DNA from: Branchipolynoe longqiensis
Taxonomy: Eukaryota; Annelida; Polychaeta; Phyllodocida; Polynoidae
Reading direction: 5' to 3'
DNA length: 64,000 nt
NCBI GenBank assembly: GCA_030323885.1
Contig: CM059196.1
Coordinates: forward strand, 39,570,535-39,634,534
The notes beneath the pieces were generated by a model. It saw only the letters and a list, made by a program, of their open reading frames with translations, ran no database searches and had not been told where the DNA came from. Position 1 is the first letter of the stretch, and each line of letters opens with the position of its first letter. Made by a program: the position numbers and the translations under genes. This document shows positions 42,707 to 52,234 of this stretch, piece by piece.

Positions 42707-42924
42707 AGGGAGCAAACAACTAAACAGAAAACCATGTCACTGCGGCAGCATTAAGGGCTGTTGATGTATGGAACTCCCGACATCTCCCGACCAGCCACTG
42801 CAGGGACAAATAGTTTTGCGCCTGTCTGGACATGTTCTTGCCGGTGTGAAACCTCTATTTGCTCCCCGAGAGAGTGCCGCTGGTAACTTGCAAAAGCCAG
42901 CAGCACTTCAACACTTTTGCAGGC
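42707..42924 (+). repeat. LINE-associated 5' segment shared with 31157-31389
   Basis: CAGAAAACCATGTCACTG, GGACAAATAGTTTTGCGCC and CTCCCCGAGAGAGTGCCGCT are common to both LINE copies and so belong to the same element, although I cannot read a domain here. Confidence 0.7.
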
Positions 42925-43386
42925 AGCTTTCATGAAATGTCGTCCATGCGGGTCAAAGGCAAGATCTACCGTGCAATTGTGCTATCCACCCTACTATACG
43001 GAGCCGAGGGCTGGACAGTGTACAGACGACAGGTGAAAAAGGTGCATGCCTTCATGATGCGACATCTGTGTTCAATCATGAGGCTAACCTGGAAGGACAA
43101 AGTGACAAATAAGGAAATACTCGAACGGATGAGGCTGGCCTCTATGGAAGATCTTCTGATCAAAAAGAATCTCCGGTGGACTGGACACCTCATGAGGATG
43201 TCATCAGACAGGCTACCAAAGCAGATCCTCTATTCTCAACTGTCTTCTGGTTACAGAAAGAGAGGGCGCCCTTGTCTCCTGTTCAAGGATACCATCAAGA
43301 GAAACCTGAAGCTGAGAGACATTAAGACGGACTCATCGACATCACTCTCACAGCAGAGAGCTAAATGGAGAGCGGCAGCCAAGTAA
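42925..43386 (+). pseudogene. LINE C-terminal region fragment (type B)
   Basis: The open frame reads KIYRAIVLSTLLYGAEGWT, HLCSIMRLTWKDKVTNKEIL, EDLLIKKNLRWTGHLMRM, YRKRGRPCLLFKDTIKRNL and QQRAKWRAAAK, then a stop at 43384-43386. This is the full region after reverse transcriptase of an RTE/jockey-like LINE, 5'-truncated. A GATGATGATGATGA tail follows. It is the longer sister of 31390-31666 and free of stops, so relatively young. Confidence 0.85.
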
Positions 43387-43500
43387 TGAAAGCAGTCTTT
43401 GTCACATCGCGACCGACAGCATGATGATGATGATGACAATTATTATACACGATTAAGTACAGTTGATGACTTAGAATATAATATGGTGTGAAAGGTTATC
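43387..43500. other. LINE tail and AT-rich spacer
   Basis: Includes the (GAT)n tail near 43420-43436. Confidence 0.5.
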
Positions 43501-44065
43501 TGTTATTAATTGTTCATCTACTATGCAACCAGGCTGATTGTGTCGCCCTCTTGCAAACGCTATAACTTGTTTGGCAGCGCTCACTCACTCTGTCCACAAT
43601 ATTTTATTCTATGTAGAATTAATTATATATAAAAGAAAAATTCGCCAGTGTGGCTGACACTGGTCTACATCAGGTGGAGGCGAGGAGGCCGGAGGTGGCG
43701 CCATCGATACAGTGTTGGGTCTTACAGAGTGTAGTAGTCTGAACATGAGCTCTACTACCACGCGGTAGCAGCGGGGACTACGCCGTGCACCAGCGCAGTA
43801 CCTACGCACTGCACCAGGTGGCGGCACGGGTAGCCACCGGTCAGACCCCAACTGGGCTGACCTCTACTGCGTGTGGCTGACCCACCCCCCCACACACACC
43901 TATAGAGTCGATGTGGGATCTGGCGAGTCAGGGGGCGGGTCAGACAACTACTGACGCCGCGGAGAGCAGAGGGTTCAATAAACCAAGGGTGAAGCGTACA
44001 CTGAATTGAATCTTGGTGTTCTTCCGTGTGTGACTGTGGGTCGGAGGGCCATTATTATCATAACA
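43501..44065 (+). mobile_element. Candidate solo LTR (about 565 bp)
   Basis: Starts TGTTAT and ends ATAACA. TATATATAAAAG at 43625-43636 suits a promoter and TTCAATAAACC at about 43975 suits a poly(A) signal, with a GT-rich stretch after it; this is the U3-R-U5 order. No second copy, coding region or target duplication was seen, so the borders are inferred. Confidence 0.45.
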
Positions 44066-44287
44066 ATAATGATAATGATTCGCTTATGCATCTTTATACT
44101 CACATAATTCGTTATACATCACACACCCACACACACATTACATAGAAAGGATATTGATCTGCATTAGGCATTAGAAAACGAATTAAATCTGTAGTACATG
44201 AATATAGTTGACTGACTTTCTCGGAGGGGGGTGGGGGGAGGGATTTTATTGCTCTGGCATGTCATGTTGTAAAGTCCAATGCTCGAA
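44066..44287. other. No recognised gene
   Basis: AT-rich with short CA repeats; nothing recognised. Confidence 0.4.
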
Positions 44288-44643
44288 TATGTGGCTGTGT
44301 AGGCAGGCTAGGGAGAAATCAATACAAACAAAGATAAAGGAAGAGTATAAAGTGTAAAGAAGAAGAAATGGTTACATGGGTTCATTGGGTATCAGCCCAC
44401 TCTTTTCCCCCAGTGGGAAACAAGCATTCTTGGCCCTACCAATAGGGATCCAGCATTGCTGGTCCCCATGGAAACCAGTGGTCTGCCTCCACCACAAGCT
44501 GTATGGCCCCATGGCCACCACCAACCTTGACCTTTGAGTATGGTGATCCCTATCCCAGCAGAGGGGGTAGGCCCTGAGTGCACTCACACCCAGACTTGCC
44601 AGCACCATTATGTCTATTTACATCCCACTCAGGCACCACCAAC
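44288..44643 (-). mobile_element. LTR-like repeat (copy 2 of family at 31727-32093)
   Basis: Inverse of the 31.7-kb repeat over its full length, from GGCACCACC at 44631 back to TGTGGCTGTGTAGGCAGG near 44290. It adjoins the (TA)-ended repeat at 44644. Confidence 0.65.
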
Positions 44644-44750
44644 CCATACATATATATACATACATGCGCCTGGTTACGTACACCGATCAGTAATAGAACA
44701 TTTGCATTCCCCCCTATGCTGAGTATCGGAATATTTTACAATGTGACATG
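44644..44750 (-). repeat. Interspersed repeat ending in (TA)n, inverted copy
   Basis: Inverse of 30791-30905: CACCGATCAGTAATAGAACA and TTTGCATTCCCCCCTATGCT. Confidence 0.7.
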
Positions 44751-44923
44751 AGCATAGGTGCGGGAACTATTAGTAAAGCGGGTAATTGACATAAATGTCT
44801 TCCCTGCTGCTAGACAGAGAGAACCACAGCAGAGAGCGTCGCCATTTGCAATCATTCCGCCGGAAATGCCAAACCCCAGTGGCCTCCACCTCCACGAACT
44901 GGACAACATAACCGGGCTACTGG

Positions 44924-45164
44924 CAGGGGCATAGCTAGGCGTATGCGCGTACGCCAAAACGTCCACATCGTTTTGTCCAAAAAACTTAAATTAAAAAATA
45001 ATAAAAAGAGAGAGAGAGAGAGAGAGAGGAGGCATGTAGTAGTTTGGAGTGTCGAAAACTCAAGTCTAAAATGTGTCAAATCCGCCAGCTTAAGCTTAAG
45101 CGGCCCCCTAAACCCCCTGCCAAAATTAGGAGCACACATCGTTAAAGGTCTAGCTACGCCCCTG
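44924..45164. mobile_element. hAT-like MITE, 241 bp
   Basis: Inverted ends CAGGGGCATAGCTAG and the complement of CTAGCTACGCCCCTG. This CAGGGGCGTAGCTAG form is typical of hAT-type miniature elements. ACTGG at 44919-44923 and 45165-45169 flanks it; hAT duplications are normally 8 bp, so the match is partial. A (GA)n tract lies inside. Confidence 0.8.
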
Positions 45165-45198
45165 ACTGGGTAGGCCTATTTTTAATTCCTCACACAAT

Positions 45199-45336
45199 TG
45201 TTTGTTTGTTGAGGGTTTTACATCCGACTAATATCTGAGGCCATAAGCAGGGTAGTCATCGAGTTGTGACAGGGAACACTCATGGCGACTTAATAGTACT
45301 GTCCCACTGGGGTACCAGGCCACAGGGTTCATGTTG
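45199..45336 (-). mobile_element. Main SINE, 3' part
   Basis: TTGTTTGTTTGTTGAGG tail to GTACCAGGCCACAGGG; the head is missing. Confidence 0.8.
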
Positions 45337-45516
45337 CGCTGTGACATGGGTATTTTGGAGCATGGGAATGAACCAATACACCTTGAATATTGCCATTAAT
45401 GGCGCAAGCTGAGGCGCGTCCTGAGGCGCCACTTTACGGACTGCCATGAACTACAGTGCCCCGCGCTATACAGCGTCAGCTCCTAGTGATGTCACCGCCT
45501 TCCAGGAAATGCGATG
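45337..45516. other. No recognised gene
   Basis: AAGCTGAGGCGCGTCCTGAGGC near 45410 faintly resembles the GGAGGCGCC part of the 39899 MITE. Nothing certain. Confidence 0.35.
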
Positions 45517-45810
45517 ACCAGATGGGATGGCCGAATGAATTTTGTTCGATCGTGGGATTCGAAACCTGGTCAAGTCAAGAAAATGAACTTATGCTTGTCA
45601 CTTCCTAGCCAGACATTTGTATTATTAGGATAGGGTAAGAACTGGTTGGCTCAGTGTCAGGAGTGGGATATCGGGGTCACGGTGCTGGTGGCCTGGTCTC
45701 CCAGTGGGGCAGCACTATTAAAGTTGCCATGAGTGCGCACTGCCACAAGTCGGCACCCGTCCTGATATAACTTTAGGTGTTTCCAGGACGTTAAACTCCA
45801 ACAACTAAGC
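45517..45810 (+). mobile_element. Main SINE, full span with small deletions
   Basis: Head GATGGGATGGCCGAATGAAT, B box GGATTCGAAACCTGG, tail GACGTTAAACTCCAACAAC. The anticodon arm and ATAATGTGACTG block are deleted. Confidence 0.9.
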
Positions 45811-46145
45811 AGGAAACGCCCGAACCTCGGCCACCTGGCGGAAATTGGCGAACACTAAGCGGTCCACCTGCTCGGACCTGCTCGGACCTGCTCACTTACC
45901 CCAGTATCCCAGCTGTCATGAGATGTGGAACTGACGGCTTGTTCCCTACTCTCGCCGTCCCACCCACCCAAGCGGATAAGATTAAGGACACTGTGCCCTG
46001 ACCGCCCTGGAACCTGACCACAATCGGTGAAAGAAATCATATCTAAGCCAATGGGAGGGCTAGACCACTAAACAACAAAAGACTAGAGAGTAAAATAAAC
46101 CACCCACTTCTAGACAATTATGTCTACTTGGGTTTTTGATTTACC

Positions 46146-46209
46146 CGATTTCTCACTCAGTCACATTATCCTGATACCCTAGGAAACCGGTCATATCCTA
46201 CTAATGTTA
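46146..46209 (-). mobile_element. Main SINE, central fragment
   Basis: CTCACTCAGTCACATTATCC to CATATCCTACTAATG. It faces the plus fragment that starts 4 bp later. Confidence 0.7.
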
Positions 46210-46212
46210 CTA

Positions 46213-46312
46213 TCGGACGCGGTGTCTGATTCGGTAGAGCACAGGCATCCCATGCAGAAGGTTGGGAGTTCAATTCCCGGTCAAGTCAAACCAATGACTT
46301 ACAAAATTGCCA
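46213..46312 (+). mobile_element. Main SINE, head fragment
   Basis: GACGCGGTGTCTGATTCGG, CCCATGCAGAAGGTTGGGAG and TTCAATTCCCGG, then AACCAATGACTTACAAAATT. Confidence 0.8.
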
Positions 46313-47079
46313 GGATGGTCAAAAAGCAAAAGACAGGCCAGAAAAGATGGTAGATATTATAAATACGGAAACTAGCCCTACTAAGTACTAAGGAATTCGA
46401 AATGGCTATCACCATAGGGCGCAGTCCGGCTGGGTATGTGTACTGGCACAAACCAAAGCAGAACCGGGCAGGCCACGGTCATCCATCCGATTCACTCTGA
46501 AATACAAAATGGCTAACCATACAACACAACCATCCCACCTAGTCGCAGTCCTGAAGGGTCCACGGGTGTTCTGGCACACTGGTGTACTATCTAAGGACAG
46601 GGCGTGGGTGAAAGGATGCTGTAACAAACCACAATGGGATGGGATCCTCTCCCGGAGGCCTGTATGTCATCTACATAGATGTACATAGTAGGTTAAGTTA
46701 TCATATACAGGTTAGGAACAAATTTTGAAAACTAAAAAAAAACTAATATAGAAACTACTAACACCCAAAACCGCAAAGGTTGGCCCGAGAAAGATCAGGT
46801 AAAGACTCCAGCCCAATCCAGTATCACAGCTGTCCAGCGTTGAAAACAAGCACCCTCACAGGAGCTTACACATTATGGGAAGAATAAAAAACTTGTCACA
46901 GAAAAAAAAAAGATGGCGGATGGTTAAGGTGGCGGATCTGATCCAGCGTCAACAGAGCACTTGCTAAATATCCGGTCCCGCACCCGTGGATGCCAACCGC
47001 GATCCACTTTGGTCACGTCCGGGCCTCGGCCGACACTCACCCTACATCTACATATTGAGAAGATCCATACTACATATAA
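46313..47079. other. No recognised gene
   Basis: Nothing recognised apart from short A-runs; the frames at 46409-46627 are unsupported. Confidence 0.4.
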
Positions 47080-47190
47080 ATATATATATAATATAGGTAC
47101 AATATATATATATATACTATTTAATATATATATATTCCTAAGCACAGCAAATTGCGTATATATATATATACATGTATATAAATAGATAAT
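47080..47190. repeat. (TA)n-rich tract
   Basis: Interrupted TATATA runs; minus- and plus-strand Tyr/Ile frames are by-products. Confidence 0.85.
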
Positions 47191-47202
47191 TAAGGGTTTC
47201 TA

Positions 47203-48245
47203 CGGTTGGTTGTTGGAGTTTTACGTCCTAGCACCATCTAAGGTCATATTAGAACGGGTACCGACTTGTGATAGTGCGGACTCATGGTAACTTTATAGTG
47301 TTACCCCACCAGCCCACTTGGAGACCAGGGCCCATATGCAAGAGTCGGTGGTAGCGGGTTTTGGTGTTAGCGCATATCACCGTGTAGTTATTACCGACGT
47401 CAGGAACTGTGTCAAGTGGGTATGCAGGAGCGCGTAACACTTTCATTATAGCTAAACGTGAATTTATTTATAGATTTGGGAAATCCCTCTGCGTCTGTAG
47501 CCATATATTAGGCTTAAATATATTAAATGCTGTCATATTTAACAGAATTACATACGCAATAAGTGACATTTTATTAAATTGACCCTAAATTCGAAGCAAT
47601 ATTAATGCTGCCGCCGCAACGGCGGCGATATTACTATGTTCGAATCGACGAATGTAAAGTAAACAAATCGCCGCCGCCGCCGCATCGACGTCGCTTTCCA
47701 TGCTGGCGGTGGCGGTGGTGGTTGCTTGCATTCTTCGGTTCGACAATATTAATATCGCCGCCTTTGCGGCGGCAGCGTTAATCTTGCTTCGATTTTAGGG
47801 TTAATTTAATAAAAATTTCACTTATTGCATATGTAATTCTGTTAAATATGACAGCATTGAATAGATTTGGGCCTAATGAACTCGCTATACCTCCTATCTA
47901 TCAGGGGTAGGGTAACACCGGTTAAGCTTTTGGTGTTAGGCCTATCACCGACTCGTGCATACCATTTTTCGCCCCTACCTGGGAAATTCCCTCCTACCAC
48001 CGTTTTGGCTTGCTAACACCGAATACCACCGACTCCTGCATACGGCCCCAGGCCACCAACACCATGTCCTGATATGACCTTAGATGTTGCCAGGATGCAA
48101 AGATCCAGCCACTGCACCAACCAGGGGTTTCCCTTACCGACTAATGCCGAGCACCAGTGCAGGCAGCGCTAAGTTTGACTCGGCCGGGGATTGAGCAAAC
48201 GAGCTGTCACCCGCTAAGCGGGCGCCGTGACTGCTCCATCATATC
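47203..48245 (-). mobile_element. Main SINE split by a MITE and internally rearranged
   Basis: 47203-47331 is the minus-strand tail and 3' body. After the MITE, 48048-48080 resumes with CAGGCCACCAACACCATG in register. At CCTGATAT the sequence switches to the plus-strand SINE tail (GACCTTAGATGTTGCCAGGA) up to about 48105. 48120-48245 then carries a degraded minus-strand head. Confidence 0.8.
47331..48049. mobile_element. Long-palindrome MITE (copy 2), inside a SINE
   Basis: The left GGGCCCATATGCAAGAGTCG and the complement of the right GGGGCCGTATGCAGGAGTCG share GAGTCGGTGGTA. Large inner arms are inverted copies (TCATATTTAACAGAATTACA on the left, its complement near 47840), meeting at a GCCGCCGC-rich centre. 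Removing it with one CA restores the SINE reading GACCAGGCC. It is related to 17093-17862. Confidence 0.88.
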
Positions 48246-48384
48246 CGGTCTGGGAACCAGATAGCATTGTTATATTGTAGCAGACGGCGGACATAAATCA
48301 CTCAAAAGGTAATATAAGAGGACCTTATATAATATGATATATTGACCTATGTCAGTCCACGGGGGTGAAACTGACAATTTCCGG
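48246..48384. other. No recognised gene
   Basis: Short spacer; nothing recognised. Confidence 0.4.
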
Positions 48385-48732
48385 GGTTGTACATTCTACC
48401 AACATCTAAGGTCATGTCAGGATAAGCACCGTCTCCATCCACCAGTGCTTGTTTGTTTGGTTTGTATGGGTTGCTTCTTAGCAACATTTAAGGTCATACT
48501 AGAACCGATACCACATTTATGGCGACTTTACAGTGTTGTGCCATAGGGGTGCCATAGGGGTGGTCGTGGAACCGGCACCATGTCCCTATATTCCACTAAG
48601 GCACAGTATAGCGCTGGGAATTACTATGATGGGATTCATGTTTATGTAGCGACAAGTATCAATCTTATAAGTCATCAGTTTGACTTGGCCAGGATTCAAC
48701 TACGACTTTCAGTATGGGGAGTGATCCTTCAT
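48385..48732 (-). mobile_element. Main SINE, degraded, with duplicated 3' tail
   Basis: 48385-48449 is an extra tail copy ending CCAGTGC; 48450-48732 is the diverged main copy with the end of the head near 48700. The middle block is lost. Confidence 0.7.
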
Positions 48733-48754
48733 TATTACATCTTTTTAACTCAAA

Positions 48755-49002
48755 TCGACTTTATAGTGCGGCCCCATTGGGAGACAAAGGCTGCCAGCAC
48801 CATGACCTGATATTCCACTCAGTCACATTATCCTGACACTGAGCCAACCAATCCTTGCCCCATCCTAATATTGCTGAGAGCTGGTTAGGAAGCGAAAAGT
48901 ATACATTTTTAAGTCATTGGTTTGACTCTACCAGGGTTCGAATCCCACAATCTACCAACACGGGATACGGAAGCTCAGCTCATTCGGTCATCCTGTCTGA
49001 CC
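48755..49002 (-). mobile_element. Main SINE lacking the last 3' part
   Basis: From CGACTTTATAGTGCGG to the head (B box GGGTTCGAATCCCAC, A-box region CTCATTCGGTCATCC). Confidence 0.88.
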
Positions 49003-49102
49003 ATTACAATTCCAGGGGAACGCGTGTAGTAAGCAGTCTGCACTGACCTCTCAAAGCAACGAGACACATAGACAGGTAGCCATGGACAAGATGATTGCAT
49101 CC

Positions 49103-49382
49103 ATGGTCATATCAGGACGGGGACCAGCTTAATTGTGACAGCACACACTTATGGTACCTTTATAGTAGTGCCTACCCAACTGTGGTACTACGGGGTCAGC
49201 GCCATGTACCGGTATCCCACTCAGTCACATTATCTTGACACTGAGATAGTCAGTCCGTGCCTTATCCTAATGATGTCAAACACCTGGCAGGCCAATTTTT
49301 GTAAGTTTTTGATTTGACTCAGTTGGGGATGACGACCTCCCGCCCCAAAAGGGAAGCAGGAGCTCTACTGATTATGCCTTTA
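49103..49382 (-). mobile_element. Main SINE lacking the tail
   Basis: From TGGTCATATCAGGACGGG to a diverged head (GAGCTCTACTGATTATGCC). The next MITE begins 3 bp beyond. Confidence 0.8.
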
Positions 49383-49385
49383 GGT

Positions 49386-49892
49386 CCGGTGTCGCAGTTT
49401 GAGCGCCCTGCACAGTTGCAGCTGACTGCATACACTCAAACTCAAGGCATTGTCAATGGTCGTGAGCAATCTTCATACAGAAAATACAGAAGAAGTGAAA
49501 TATCTCTAAAACCACACCACCTATTAACAAATCGCTTAGTACACATATAGAAAACATCTTTACCAAAAAGATTATGTTAAATTTATAAGGTTAGGGTTCT
49601 TGATTTCTATTTATTTTGAATAAAACTAATGTTTTGCACTGCAAGTACCATCAAACTCAAGGCATTGTCAATGGCCGTGAGCAATCTTCATACAGAAAAT
49701 ACAGGAAAAGTGAAATATCTCTAAAAGCACACCACCTAGAAACAAATCGCTTGGTACACATATAGAAAACATCTTTACCAAAAACATTATATTAAATTCA
49801 TAAGGTTAGTGATGATGCTGTCAGATTTTGATGCATGCGCATGAAACTGACAGTCAGCTCAAACTGGCAGGGCGCTCAAACTGCAACACCGG
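49386..49892. mobile_element. MITE with duplicated ~215 bp core (TIR type 3), 507 bp
   Basis: CCGGTGTCGCAGTTTGAGCG at the left and CCGGTGTTGCAGTTTGAGCG as the complement of the right end are inverted repeats, continuing CCCTG and further to AGCTGACTG (about 42 bp). Core copies start at 49446 and 49661. The core matches those at 7083, 20254 and 38601, but the ends are unrelated to those elements. Confidence 0.92.
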
Positions 49893-49917
49893 TTTGGTAT
49901 CACGGGGCACCCCAGAT

Positions 49918-50185
49918 GTTTGTTTGTTTGTTGTTGTTTTACGTCCTAGCAACATCTAAGGTCATATCAGGACGGGTACTGACTTGTGACAGTGCGCACT
50001 CATGGTGACTTTATAGTGCTGTCCCACTGGGAAACCAGGCTGCCGGCACCATGACCTGGTATCCCACTCAGTCACATTATCCTGACACTGAGCACACCAG
50101 TCCTTGCCCTGTCCTAATAATGCCGAGCACTTGGCTAGGAACCGACAAGTATCAATGTTTAAGTCATTGGGTTTGACTCAACGAA
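49918..50185 (-). mobile_element. Main SINE without head
   Basis: Young-looking tail and body (TTACGTCCTAGCAACATC, GGTATCCCACTCAGTCACAT) ending at TTTGACTCAACG. The tRNA-like part is missing on the right side. Confidence 0.9.
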
Positions 50186-50214
50186 GTAGGATAAGAGACT
50201 GTAAGCGACCCAGA

Positions 50215-50530
50215 ATGTTAGTTTGTGCCACTGCCATCAGAGGGCGGGTTGATGGACAACCTCCAAGAGACTATTCCCACAATGTTATCCATTACATTAG
50301 TTCATGCCACTGCCATCAGAGGGCAGGGTTATTGATGGAGGTCTGCTATATAGACTATTCCCACAGATCTACCTGCACACTCAGCGCTATCCATTACATT
50401 AGTTCTTACCATGACCATCAGAGGGCCAGCTGGTGATTGACAAAATGTATATGACCTGTTCCACATAGCATGTGCAGTGAGCTTCTTTCCATCCAACACA
50501 TTAGTTCTTGGCATTGCTATCAGAGGGCAG
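50215..50530. repeat. ~80-100 bp tandem repeat, four units
   Basis: ATTAGTTC.TGCCACTGCCA and CATCAGAGGGC recur at about 50218, 50297, 50397 and 50499, with variable sequence between. Confidence 0.8.
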
Positions 50531-50822
50531 GTTGGTAGTGGAAATCCTCTATGAGGGCATTTTTACAGAGCTTGTTGTACACGGAGTTTGGTTTGGCAAC
50601 AAACGCTGACGGTCTGGGTACAATCGGAGCATGGGTTGTTGGTGGAAATTGATTATTTATGTAATGAATAAATCCATATGTCCATATTGAATATGTGTAT
50701 AAGTGTTTATACATAAGGTAAATAGACATCATGTAGATGCATGTCCTCCTTATATGTATGTATGTAAAAATCTACTTTGACTCCTAATATGCATGATATT
50801 GGTAGTTTGGTCTATTGTCTAG
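50531..50822. other. No recognised gene
   Basis: AT-rich; nothing recognised. Confidence 0.4.
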
Positions 50823-51103
50823 AATGGACGCGGTGGCTAAATCAGTTAGAGCACAGGCTTCCCATGCAGAAGGTCTAGAGTTCAAATCCGAGTCAAACCA
50901 ATGACTTATCAAATTGATACTTATCGCTACCTAGCCTGGCGCTCGGCATTAATAGGATCAGGCAAGGATAAGGTGACATCGGGTTATGGTGCCAGTCGCC
51001 TGATCTTCCAGGGGCAGCACTATAAAGTCACCACGAGTTAGCATTGTCGCCACGTCCTTATATGACCATAAACATTGCTAGGAAGTAAAACCCCAACAAA
51101 CAT
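50823..51103 (+). mobile_element. Main SINE, full span with small deletions
   Basis: Head GACGCGGTGGCTAAATCAG, B box GAGTTCAAATCCGAG, tail AGTAAAACCCCAACAAAC. It lacks the TGGTTGGCTCAGTGTC block. This head variant (GCGGTGGCTAAATC) differs from the GATGGCCGAATGAG heads, suggesting at least two subfamilies. Confidence 0.88.
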
Positions 51104-51574
51104 AATTGTATACAATATTTTGATCCCTACACTATCTTTCAAATCTTCATTATTACTCGCAGTCTCTACAACATAACATCAGGGCTAGTGTTACGCACAT
51201 CATTAACTCTCTCCAGTAAAGAAAGAGTTGCCTGAGGCGGGTTCCGGTTCTCCTCCTGTATCGCTTGTATGGATGTCCCCGCGCTAAGTCTTCTGTCCGG
51301 TTCTGCTGTGGACACAGCTTGTATGCTTAGAGTACAGAGAAGATCATGTTTACTCAGCTGGCTTTTTGTAGTTTTTGCTGGGAATCCCAAGTAATGTAGC
51401 GAAGTGCACTCACCTCTACAGGTGAATACACATACACAGGCGAAGCATGAGTAGGCTGATTGCATCAGGGAGCCTAGATAGCCTAAGGGTAGAAATAGAA
51501 TGACCGTAGTTGGGTTCAAACCGCCCCTGACATTTCGGTGAAGGAAACCTGCTGCCGCCACATAGGCTTCTGTT
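51104..51574. other. No recognised gene
   Basis: A 131-codon minus frame (51166-51561) shows no domain; nothing else recognised. Confidence 0.4.
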
Positions 51575-51645
51575 TCCGATAAGCAGCAAGGGGTCTTTTA
51601 TATGCACTTTCCCACAGACAGGACAGCACATACCACATCCTTTGA
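51575..51645 (+). mobile_element. Molluscan SINE fragment (second SINE family)
   Basis: AGCAGCAAGGGGTCTTTTAT, TGCACTTTCCCACAGACAGG and ACAGCACATACCAC: the same module as at 28370. Confidence 0.75.
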
Positions 51646-51647
51646 TG

Positions 51648-51880
51648 AACCAGTCAAACCAAAGACTTACCAAATTGATACTTGTCGCTTCCTAGCTGGT
51701 TGGCTCAGTGGCAGGATAAGGTGACAGTGGGAAATCGGGTCACGGTACCGGCGGCTGGATTTCCCGGTGGGGCAGCACTACGAAGACGCCATGCATGTGC
51801 ACTGTCACAAGTCGGTACCCATTCTGATATGAACTTAGATGTTGCCAGGATGTAAAACTCCAACAACCAACCAACCCTTC
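51648..51880 (+). mobile_element. Main SINE, headless
   Basis: From ACCAGTCAAACCAAAGACTT to AAAACTCCAACAACCAACC, with the middle (GGCGCTCGGCATTA block) deleted. Confidence 0.88.
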
Positions 51881-52234
51881 CCGCCATGACACTATTATAT
51901 GGAAATACTCCTTCTGGTCAGGCGTGTAAGATGGTTGAGCGGAGGAAGGAGGGAGGAGTGTTCAAGCAAATTTAATGGTCGGCCTAATCTTTTATTGGGA
52001 TTGCCGACCACTCAGTCTCATGTCATCCTTCTAAAAGGTGAAATTATGTGTACGGTGGCCGGATGCATGTATTATTGATGGCAGAGCGTATGTACCTCAC
52101 AAACAAACTAAGCCATTTAAAATGAAACAAAAGCGGGGGGAAATGCGCTGTGGATGCTCGCTAGTTACTTATATGAGCCAGTGTTAGAGGTTAAGCAGCG
52201 TGTGCCATTTACAGACAATAAGGTGCTCAATTGG
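51881..52234. other. No recognised gene
   Basis: Contains GGCCGGATGCATGTATTATT near 52060, like the GACCAGGCGCATGTA motif elsewhere. Nothing else. Confidence 0.4.

Noticed and set aside
49386..49892. Clear target-site duplication for the CCGGTGT-ended MITE
   Set aside because: The flanks (GGT on the left, TTTGG on the right) do not give a convincing identical pair, so none is claimed.
51166..51561. 131-codon minus frame as a gene
   Set aside because: No motif, no splice or promoter support, and it runs up to a SINE fragment.
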